64,000 nucleotides of DNA, from contig CAJHZI010000449.1 in assembly GCA_905160935.1 (NCBI GenBank), forward strand, positions 2,031,001-2,095,000, read 5' to 3'. A program made the position numbers and the translations under genes. The DNA is from Enchytraeus crypticus (taxonomy: Eukaryota; Annelida; Clitellata; Enchytraeida; Enchytraeidae). The notes beneath the pieces are model-generated. The model searched no databases. It was given only the letters and a program-made list of their open reading frames with translations, and was not told where the DNA came from. Below, in pieces: positions 32,601 to 44,017 of this stretch (positions are counted from its first letter, which is position 1; each line of letters begins with the position of its first letter).

Positions 32601-35600
32601 AGATACAGTGTCAAAAAGCGATGGAGTCAGTATGCCTGGTGAGACATCATGTAGAGATAGCCTGGAAGTATCTGAACGCAGTGATGTGAGGACTATACAT
32701 CGAGATCTTGAGCATGGCGAATATAACCTGGACGACAGAGATGATGCAAGATCACCGGAATTAGGCAAAGATAGTTTAACTGGCAGAGTTGTCCAATCAG
32801 CTGGAACTCTGCCAAATAGCGGAGCTAATAGAAACTGGTCTGCTGTGCAGTCTACCTATCAGTATGTTCAGGCACCTGCAAGAGCTAATGGGTTTGGCTC
32901 CAATCATACTGCTAGAAATGGTTCAGTTGAAAATGGCTCATATTCCTATGTATCGCATGCTTCAGAACCTCGTAAGGATATTTATAATCAAACAATAGCC
33001 AATCAAACTCTAACAGCGGGTGATAGAAACGCAAAAACTTTAACTAATAGAGAAGTAACTCAACTAAATGTTTCGTCGAAGTCAGAAACTTCTCCCAGTT
33101 TGACTGCTTCACCCATTAGCAAGGATTTTCATGGAGAGACCAGTGACTCTGTAAGGACCGGCTCTACGGATACTTCCTCGGTGGTTTCTGCGCTAAAGCA
33201 TCCCTTAGGTGCATCAGCTGCAGATGTAGCTGCTATAGCATCTAGGTCTGCTACTTCTCTAATTCCGCCTAATGCAGAGAAAGCTCTAAATGAAGCTCAA
33301 TTTGCTGGAATTACTGAAAACCGAAGTGAGAATAGCACAGTTTCACCGTTACCTTTGGAATCAGATACGCTAGTTTCACCGAGATCGGAAGATAGTTTGG
33401 GCAGTGGCAACAAGACTGTAGCATCACGTGGGTGGCAGAGCAGTGCCTTCTATTTGCATCAGGGCGCCAACAGGGGCAGAAATCCTTCAGGGTCAAACGT
33501 TGCCATAGTATCGCCGAGCGTTAAAATCACTACGCAAGCAGCTGATGAAGCTGGTAATACTTGCGTGACAACAACTAGTAACTTGGAAAATTGTGATGGA
33601 CTGCAAAGTACTGGTACACCACCGGTAACGAGTGTGCCATCTTCTTCCAGACAGGAGTTTAGAATAGACAACCTGAATGCTAATTTCGGTAAAAGTTCAG
33701 CCTACGTTGAGCGACAGGCAGCAATTGTTGGCTACCTATTTAGCGAATCTGTGAATAAAGATACAGTCAACTTTGGGGGAAATAATTCTGCTGGGATGAA
33801 GGATTTTACTGGATTGAATTTAGAAGGTGAAACACATTTTATCCCGCGTAATAAATTACCACAGGTTGAATCGAATAATGGAGAAGTTAATCATGTAGAA
33901 GGTGCAGATGCGGTTAGAACTGGTCTAATTGATAAGGAGGTTGCTAGTGGTAGGTGTATGGAATCAAATGCTGAAGGGAACTTGAGGCAGGATGACACTT
34001 TGTCGATGTGGCAGGACGTCACAATGCAGGTCTGTTCTGAATGTGTAGTCTTTAACGGGCACGCTTTCATTTTATTGGATACAGCACTTAGATATAATTG
34101 TTTTCTAGATATTTAATTTATTTCAAGATATATAATTTATTTCAAGATATATAATTCATTTCAAGATATAGAATTTATTTCAATATATATATATATAATT
34201 TATTTCAAGATAGATTTGTGACTCTAGCGTTATCTTTAAATTAGAAACTGTTTCTAATTATTTCTAGCCAATAAATTAAAGCACATATTTTTTAATTGGA
34301 TTTTTGTTCAGTTTACGTTGATATGTGATCTTGGTTAGTAGAACAGTAGTGTGCAGCTGTTGTTAATGTTAATTAACAAATTTTGTTAATTCGAGGTCAG
34401 AGCCGTTATCATGTTCGATAAAGGTCATTCCGAAAGAAATAGCTAGATGCTTGGTTCAGACCCAGTTCACGCACTATCGTACTCACAGATTAGCTTTCAA
34501 AGCTAAAATTCAGACTGAACTTTAGCCTTCAACCTTTTTGATTCATAATTGTTGTATCCTACCGACTTCGCAACTGGCTGGAGCCGGTGGCGAAGTCGGT
34601 AAGATACTCGACCGCGGATCAGTATGTGAGGGGTTCAAATCCTGGGCTCGCCCGTCACTGACGTCGCTTTCGAGTGAGGAAACTGATATTAATCTTAGCT
34701 TTTTTACTTTTTACTTAGGCTTATATTATAATCACCTTCCATTTGCTGCATGTTGCTGACCTTCACGGCAACATTTTCAGTGCCGGGTGTGGTGTAGTTG
34801 GGGCTACTTCAAAAGTGACAAAGGTAGCCTGTTCTTTATCTGTACTGGCCATCAGATTGCCTCATCGTACTAACTGCTTTTAAAGGTATAAATAATTACT
34901 AAAGTCATAAGTAAAATATAAAATAATATAATTGACTGAATCTTCTGTTTACAAGAAGATATATGCTGTCATGATGACCGAGTTTGAATTTGAGTTTAAT
35001 TGTAAAACAACACATCTGTTTCAATGTATATGCACTTAAATTAAATTATTAAACATTGAATATCATATTTTTCAGGAGAACAAACTAAAACAAAGACCTT
35101 CAGATAATTGTATCAAGTCACGATATGGGTCAAGGTCAGAGGTCACAGACCCAATTAATTCTCCAGGTTTTCCCGACGATGTATTTATCGATGACTCGTC
35201 ATCTGTTTCATCCACCTCTCACCTGGATGAACCTAACACGACCGCCCCCACGATGGGGCACAAGGGACTGACTCAGGGAGCAGGGCGGCAGGGGGGTCAG
35301 GAGTTGAAGGGTATCCTGAAGCGAAGACCGGCTAGCTCCAGCCTGGTGCCCTCCGGTCCTGCAGGTCTCAGGCTGGGACCGGGAGCCGGGGTGTACAAGA
35401 GAAGTCTCAGTGCCTCGGGTACCATCAGAGACAGTCTCGATGTTAATAAGAACTTGATCAAGAGCAGAGCTAACGAGGAGGACGAGGTGGGCTTTATTTG
35501 CGTGATGTTATTTGTCTGATAGATATCCATTAAATAAACAACAAAAGACCAGATTTCAATTAATCAGGCCTGATTATTCCTAATATAGCAGAAAATAACA

Positions 35601-38600
35601 GTCTATATCGTATCTTTTATTTCCTTCAAACTTCGACATTAATCGACAAAGTTACCAATAAAATAGCGTAATAATTCTGTGTTAAACTAACGATAATCAA
35701 TTTTAAACATATGAGTTTTATTAAGACTAGACTTGAATACCAATACAATTTTGAATTAAACTAAGAAACACTCATTATAGAAATATAAAGCTGGTAAAGC
35801 TAAGGTTAACGTCAGTTTCCTCACTCAAAAGCGATGTCAGTGACGAGAGATCCCAGGATTTGAACCCCGTACCTACTGATCCGCGGTCAATATCAATAGG
35901 ATCTGTAAAAAAACTATTTTTATTTGATGAATATGCTACGGATTGTTATACTGATATTACTGCTGCAGGCTGGACGAAAGAAGTCGGTGAGATTTGCAGA
36001 AGTTTTATGCACTGAAGAGCCTGTTGCAGTGTTACCACGTCCCAGTAGTATATGGGCCTTTCAGCAACAGCAACAACAACAACAGCAGCAGCAAGAACAG
36101 CAGACACTTTTACAGCCTCACCCGCCTTCAGGACCGAGGTCAGGCCGGGCTGCTGCTGGGTTAGGTCTTCCCAGTGCCTCTGGGCGAGTCCCCGGTGAGC
36201 CCCCTCCTGTCCTCTACTATCATAAATGTTTTCAAATATTTCAATTTAGAATACTTTGAAATATTATAACTTCTGAGCCGGTGGCTCGTTGACAAGTTTT
36301 TCGACAGTGGATCAGTAGGTGCAGGGTTCAAATCCAGTGCTCTCCCCGTCATTGACTCAAGCAGTAAACTGACCTTGGCCTTGACCTTGCTCTTGGTTAT
36401 TGAAGTACATCGCAAAATGTATGACATTTTTATCCAAGTATAGAAAACACTGAGAGTCTATATGTATAGGCTAAATGGCCCGTGGCTTGAGGAGACAGAA
36501 AATAAGATTTTAAGTCGCTGAAAGTGGCGGATACAGGTAGTCATAGATTTTTTATTATACGCAGATAGAATTGTAACTTGGGCCGATTGGCTGCATTTGT
36601 AAGTGTTAGAGACAGAGCTTTTATCTGCTTGCTGATCCATACGTAGTATACACGTTGAATAATATATTACACTAGAATATGTACGGTGGACCTGTTATTT
36701 GTTAGGTGATATGCTGTAATAATATAAATAACAACCAATACACTAATAATGAATTGAGCTGACAGCCCTTTGGTAAGTTGTCCATCTACTGAAGAGTAGG
36801 TGCAGGGTTCAAATCCTGGGCTCGCCCTATAGCTGACATGATTTCGAGATGGATATCTGAAATTAAACTTAGCATTAGCCTTTTATACGCTTTCATAAGA
36901 GCTAAGTAATTGATATACGCAGCTAAGTATCTGATAATCACCTCAGCATATTTGGTTTCTTAAGCAAGCTAAAGATCGATTGGTTGATTATGCTCAGAGA
37001 GAATGTGTACCTTTAGGAGCTATTTAGTATATTTAATATACTTAGCCATTTAGTATATAATATACATTGAGCTACTTAGTAATTTACCTTTAGTATCGTT
37101 AGGATTCCCTCTAAAACTCACTCGCTACGAGTGGGGTTCAAATCCGGGGCAGGCCCGTCACTTAAACTCTCTCGAGATGAAACTGACGTCAACCTCGACT
37201 TTATCTCTTCTTTATGGAACTAGTTGGAAACTGTTGTTGAATTGTATCAGGTGAACTGTTAGGAATTGGTGCCAAAATCGAAAGTGCTACCAACACTAGC
37301 AGCACAAATTCTGGTTCTATCAACCCTGCTACCAGCGCACAAAATCCAAGCAAATCAATGGCTGGAGATTCTGCTGCAAGTCTTTCATCTAATCAGAGAT
37401 CAGAATTCAAACTTGATCGTACTCCCACCGACGACGATATAAATAGGCTATGGGAGCAGGTAAGAGAGGGATTGGACCGAACGCCCTCATTTGTCAGTGA
37501 TACAAGCCAGGCCCCAGGAGGCGACCAATCAGAACAGTTTAAATTTTCAGGTAACTCCCGCCTGACAGTCAACAGTCTGCCACAACACCCTGCGCAGTCA
37601 TTGGCTAGCAGAAACGCCCTGGCTAATATAGGCAATCAACAGGTCTATCCGAATTCTGGAAAACAAACTGTTCTGAATGCTGTCAATAACGGATTAAATG
37701 AGAAGACGTCCATGCCCGTTGAAAAGCCCCCATATGCTGGCGTTAACCAGTCTGCTGTAGGAGAAGCCAATAAAAATACGCCTGGAACGTGGCAGCAGTC
37801 CGTTATGAAACCAACTGTATTCACCGGGTCTCCCAATACCATGGGTGCTAATGATAAGAAATCTCGGCAAAATGGAGAAGTAAATCACGACGGAAAAGTC
37901 ATGGGTACCAAGCAGGAAGGCATGCCTAATGGAAGATTTGGAATGGCTGGTGACGATGATAATGCCAAGCCATCTTCCAGAGTGAGCAGTGCCTATGGAA
38001 ACAACTACATGGGGAGTTCCATGCCTACGCGCCAGAAGAGGATCTCAGCGGAGATGCTGCAGAGATATGGAAGAAACAACAATGGCACGGCAGCTGCTGG
38101 ACCACAGAATAACGCTGACAAGAGACCAGTGTATCAGCAGCAGCTTGCTGGGGGCAGGGTGGCAAATTATCCAGCACTGTGTGCTCCGATCACAGACAAT
38201 AATCAAAACCAAGGCGACGGGGGCAAGTTAACAGTCTATCAACAACCAGTTGGGGGCAAGGTGAATGATTATGCAAATCAGAGGGGCATGGCTGCAGGCT
38301 ACCTAGCAGAGAACAACGGCAGAGGTTATTCAGATGTTTTGAGAAAATTTGATAGTAGGTCTGCGAACAATTTTCAGAATAGTGGTCAGCTTGGAGCCAG
38401 GGATAACCAAGCGCAGGTGACCTACAGGCCCCAGTCCAGCACCCACGTACCGGTGAATGTCGCAGTGAGGAGGTCGGAACGAGATCGACCATCTTCTGCC
38501 ATTGTTAACAACTACACCAACAGTAAGTTGATACTGACAGTGGGAGCCTAACATACTTTTATAAGTTTCTTTTAAAGAAATTCTTTTCTGTTATTAAGGA

Positions 38601-41600
38601 TATCTTACCAAAGGAAATTAATCAATATCAAATAAAGTTACGTAGTTTACCTAGATTAACGTTTTTCTTATTCGGAAAGAATTCTATCTGTGGCGAAGTA
38701 GACGACACTTAGAGATAAGTGAGACTGACTCAGCTAGTGTTTGGTTAGGCTATTTTATTTGTGGATTGACTAATTAACTGATTTAGTGATTAATCCATTG
38801 ATTGTCCTGCTCTCTCTCACTCTCTTAGTGCACTGCGTACTAGCAGGTCCATGTTATATAACGCCTCCACTCTTCGTTGGAGGCGTTACTTTCCATCTTC
38901 TTCTGTCATCCTGCTATCAACAGAATATATGGTAGCAGAGTAACAAATACTTTAGCTTGCATGCAGTGAAATATATAGCTAAAACATGAGACTGATTGAC
39001 AGATTGATTTAATGCATTGTATATTGTTGCTTAATATTTATACTTCATGTATTGATATTGCACATGGAAACTTTGTACATTTCTATTTCTTATTGATACT
39101 TCGTATATAATTCATTTCATAGATCTATTTATACTTCATATATTGATAATGTAAACGAATGGAAAAGTCTCAAATAGGGGATTGACTGATGATATGATGT
39201 AGGACAGAGAGGATTTGAGATAGTCTATTCGTATCCCGACCCTAGTTAAACTAGGATTCGAGGGAAGATGATGATGATGATGACTTCATATATTGATAAA
39301 TCATATTGATACCTCACGTATTGATGTTGATTGACATTGATCGATTGATGTATTGATTGACCGATTGATTTGATTGACTGCTAGCCACATCCATAACTTT
39401 AAATCATCTATAACATTTTTTGATATACCATTATTCTTGGAGGATTCTGCTTAAGACTTATTTATACATCATATATTGATAATTCATATTGATACTTCAC
39501 GTATTGGTGTTGATTGACATGTATTGATTGATTGAGTCTTTGATCAATTGATTTTATTGATTGATTGATTCTTTGATCGATTGATTTTATTGATTGATTG
39601 ACTGATCGATTGATTTGATCGACTGCTAGCCACGGAGAGCCTGGCGGCATTTGTAGCGGCAGAGAATCTGATACGTCAGTCGACAGTGACTGACAGCACG
39701 GTGGAAAGAGCGATGAGGTTGGCTGAGATACGTCAGCAGACTCTCAATCAGCGCGGTCTACGTGGCGCTGGCCCCAATCAGGGTCCGTATTTTGTATAGT
39801 AATAATAAATAATGATAAAGGTTTAACGTCCGTTTCCTCATACAAGGATGATGTCAGGGACGTTCCCCCATCACATGTCACTACAAATCGATTCACCCCA
39901 AACGATCTGAAAAAAACAAGTGCTGAAGAGAAATAAAAGATCCTAAACAGTGCCGGTCCGGTGATCAAAAAACAGTCAGGCAAGATGAAAAATGTACATG
40001 CAGCTCTCTATTAGTGCACTGCCCACTGGAAGGCCCATGGTATATATCGCCTCAGCTAGATAGAGCACCTTGTGCCCTCTCTGATGGCCACAGGATTCAA
40101 TGTTTGATTTTGATTTGAATGATTGATGAGATTTTAGTGTCTGATGCTTTTGTGTTCATTGATATGATGTTTGCATGATGTGTCTGTGCACTGTGATTTT
40201 TCTCTTATATTTTTTGTTACTTTGGTTCTAATAAACTTTCATTATCCGTCAACTCTCCTTTGTCTTCCATTTTCTCTTCATGTCCACATTTGAGTGGATC
40301 TTTAAATCATCTAGCATGATATACCTTACGTTCTATTTTATTCTTCTATTTTCTCCCTCAATCAACGAGGTCAACGTGGCACTGGCGCCAGTCAGGGTCC
40401 GAATGTTTATAGTACTTGCTTCTCTCTATTAGTGTATATAAGTTTATTAGATTAGAACCAAAGTAAAAAATATAGGAAAAATCGCAGTTCACAGACACAT
40501 CATGCAAACATCATGTCTACGAACATAAATGCATCAGAGATTTAAATCTCATCAATCATTCAAATAAAAATATTATCGAAGTAAATAAATAAATATTTTT
40601 AATTTATTGCTTCGTCTTCGACTGCGAAAGACTCGACAATTCTGATAGATCTATAATAAACTGCACATGTCGTAAGAGACGACTATAAAAATGTTGTATA
40701 TAACAATGATAAATTGTTTATTGCGTTTATAACAAATATCTCGAAACAATATTTCTCTAGTTAAAGGCGAAGATTAAATTTCGCAAAAATCTAGATTCTG
40801 TGTGCGATCAAATTTGTTAATAGGTGAAATGTTAATGAAATAGTTGCCTTTAATTGAAGATCGAGTTCAAGGAGAAATGCTTTGGACATGCCATCTGGCA
40901 GTCTAACTGTATCACTGAGAATTAAAACTGTTTCAACATAATACAGACACATACAGAATCTGCTTATGAAGTGATTGTTTATTTGTTTAGCGCCTACAGC
41001 ACTCTCTATTGAAGAAAATCGATTACTGCAGTCATTAGAAAAACTCAACGATCAGCTAAAAAGTGAGCATCTCAGACCCTGTTCTTTAAATGTCATTGTT
41101 TAAATATTATTATTTATTTTGATAACGAATTACAATGAGTTTCTCATAATTTCTCCTCAAAAGGCGATTCGCAGCCGCTCCGTTGAAATTTTAAATGCAA
41201 ATTAAATGCATTGAGATTTTAAAAGCAAATGATTAGTGAAATGACAAATACGTTCTCTCTTATATAATCTTTCTTTCACCAAAGTCATGGCAGTAAACAA
41301 AAACGAAAACAGCCAACAAACAAGTATCACCTACAGATACTTATCTCTCTCTTATTGTACTGCCTACTGGCAGGGCTAAGCCTCTATCCTTCGCTATCTT
41401 CCAGTTTCCTCTTCTTGTCCACTTACGAGTGGATACTTACAGTACACTTATGAGTCGTTTCTATATTAAAAACATAGAAATTTCACAACATAGCATAAAA
41501 CAAATGGCATCATCATTTCTGAAATAAATTAGCCTATTGTATAAAATCCTTGTAAAACAACTATATATTTAGCCTATATTGAAAGGCGTTCAATTGATAA

Positions 41601-42182
41601 TACTGAACAATTCAACTCAACAAAGCTGTTCATGTATTATTATTTGTTATGCCGTGTGATCATTCTTAAGGTAAATTAATCTAACTCATATTTTTTGTTT
41701 TAAAATCAAATAATGTAAATCTTAATATTAATTTATTGTTTATAAATTTTAATATAAATTGCATGAATGTGGATTGCAGGAGTTGATTTCCTTTTGCTGC
41801 AGTGGCGTTGCGAGGGGGAGAGGCATATGTCCTCTTCATGATCTAATGTAAAATTTGTATTATATCAAAAATATATGTACACACATTGTTTAAACTGTAT
41901 ACCTATCCTAAAGTGCCCTCCCTAAGATTAAAGTGTCCTCCGTTAGATTAATATATCTCTTCTGAGATTAAATCCTGGCTATTCCGGTGCTTTTTCTGAA
42001 GCAGTGTTAACTGTGTGTTGTGTTTTTCTTTCAGTACACGAGAACAGTGCTGGTAGAAATAATACCGTCATCCCTGCTGTACCTTATCCGTCAAGTTATG
42101 TTAGTATAGTCCTTGCCGCATCCGTTGTCTTGAATATACTGTATAGATCTATATGTACAGTGTTTATAATAATAATAATAAC

Positions 42183-42223
<41 letters not shown>

Positions 42224-43979
42224 AACCATGGGCCCGATGAATCCTGAAGGAGTTGACTTTATCAATGGCATAGGCAGACATATTGCAGAGCAAACCGGCG
42301 ATAAGCGAGAGACATCTTTTCTTTGGCAAAGGCTTTCCATGACTTTGCAAAGATTTAATGCAGTCTGCTTCAACAATTCTGTTAAGCCGATTGATGACCT
42401 CGAGTAGCCGGGCGGCGATTCAGCACGTATTGCTTGAATCGTTTTTATCAATCCCCAGGTTCTTTACACCGGAGTAAGAAAAAAAAAATAAAATAAAATA
42501 AAAAATAATAATAATAATAATTATTATTATTATTATTATAATAATTTGCGAAGTCATTTCATCAGTTTGCAAATCTCCGGGCAACTCAGTTTTGTCATCA
42601 TTTGTGCCAATGTGCCTATCCCATAGGTCTCTACTCGGCGCGCCACTCTCTGGAGAAGAAGCTACTACCACCGCTTTATCCAGTCGCCTTGAAGACCTCA
42701 AACGTACAGCATCGCGCTTGAAGTCGCTAGCCGCTCATGATGCTTTAACAATCCTTCGCTTTTCTCTAAGTGCACCTAAACTTATGCACGTTCTGCGCTC
42801 TAGTCCGAGCTTCTCTAATCCGCGGCTTTTAGACTACGACGAGGCTCTTAGGCAATGCTTATGCGCCGTTATCAACGCAGATTTGTCTGTTTTGCAGTGG
42901 CAGCCAGCCAGTCTACCGGTGAGCATGGGTGGTCTTGGAATTCGTCTTGTTTCCCATATCGCGCCTTCAGCCTTTTTGGCATCAGCGATGGGAACGAGGC
43001 AGTTGCAAGACGCCATCCTTCATAAGTGCTCCCTGTCTGCCGATAGTTCCATTGACGTTGCGTTGTCAGTTTGGTCCAAAAGCCTCACCTCCAGTGCTCC
43101 ACCTTCTACCTCAGTCAGTAGCCAGAAATCATGGGACCGTCCTATAGTGGATCGGATTTATAACAGTCTGTTAGAATCCCAGTCCAATGCAGTAGACAGA
43201 GCACGACTCCTAGCTGTATCAACTAAAAGAAGAAGCGACTGGCTTCACGCTCTCCCTGTTGCTTCTTGTGGGCTATTTTTAGACAATGAGGCGATTCGAG
43301 TAGCTGTTAGTTTCCGTTTAGGGGCGAAACCTTGCGAGCCGCACATGTGCCCCTGCGGTCATGAAGTCGACGCTTTAGGTCTCCACGGCCTCTCCTGCAA
43401 ACGAAGCTCAGGTAGAATGTCTCGCCATCACAATTTAAATGACATAATATGGCGAGCACTTTCGAGCGCAGGCATCCCTTCCTCTAAGGAGCCAAGTGGG
43501 TTGTCCAGATCAGACGGCAAGCGTCCGGACGGCATGACTTTAGTGCCCTGGTGCAACGGTAAATGTGCCGTTTGGGACGTCACGGTCATTGACACTATGG
43601 CAAACTCCTACCTGAATACGACTGCAGTCACAGCCGGTGGTGCTGCTGTTCATGCCGCCTCTAGGAAGTTGGATAAATACCGTGATCTGTCCTTAGGATA
43701 TGAAGTTGTTCCGGTGGCTATTGAAACCATGGGCCCGATGAATCCCGATGGAGTTGACTTTATTAATGGCATAGGCAGACTTATTGCAGAGCAAACCGGC
43801 GATAAGCGAGAGACATCTTTCTTTGGCAAAGGCTTTCCATGACTTTGCAAAGATTTAATACAGTCTGCTTCAATAATTCTTTTAAGCCGATTGATGACCT
43901 CGAGTAGCCGGGCGGCGATTCAGCACGTATTGCTTGAATCGTTTTTATCAAACCCCAGGTTCTTTACGCCGGGGTAAAA

Positions 43980-44017
<38 letters not shown>

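Noticed and set aside
34588-34642. Possible tRNA gene (A and B boxes)
   Set aside because: No cloverleaf closes and the same sequence recurs many times with a common tail, so it is a tRNA-derived SINE. The same holds for 58506-58564.
42096-42701. Frames rich in poly-Ile, poly-Asn or poly-Leu
   Set aside because: Translation of (AAT)n microsatellites next to RLE-LINE ends.
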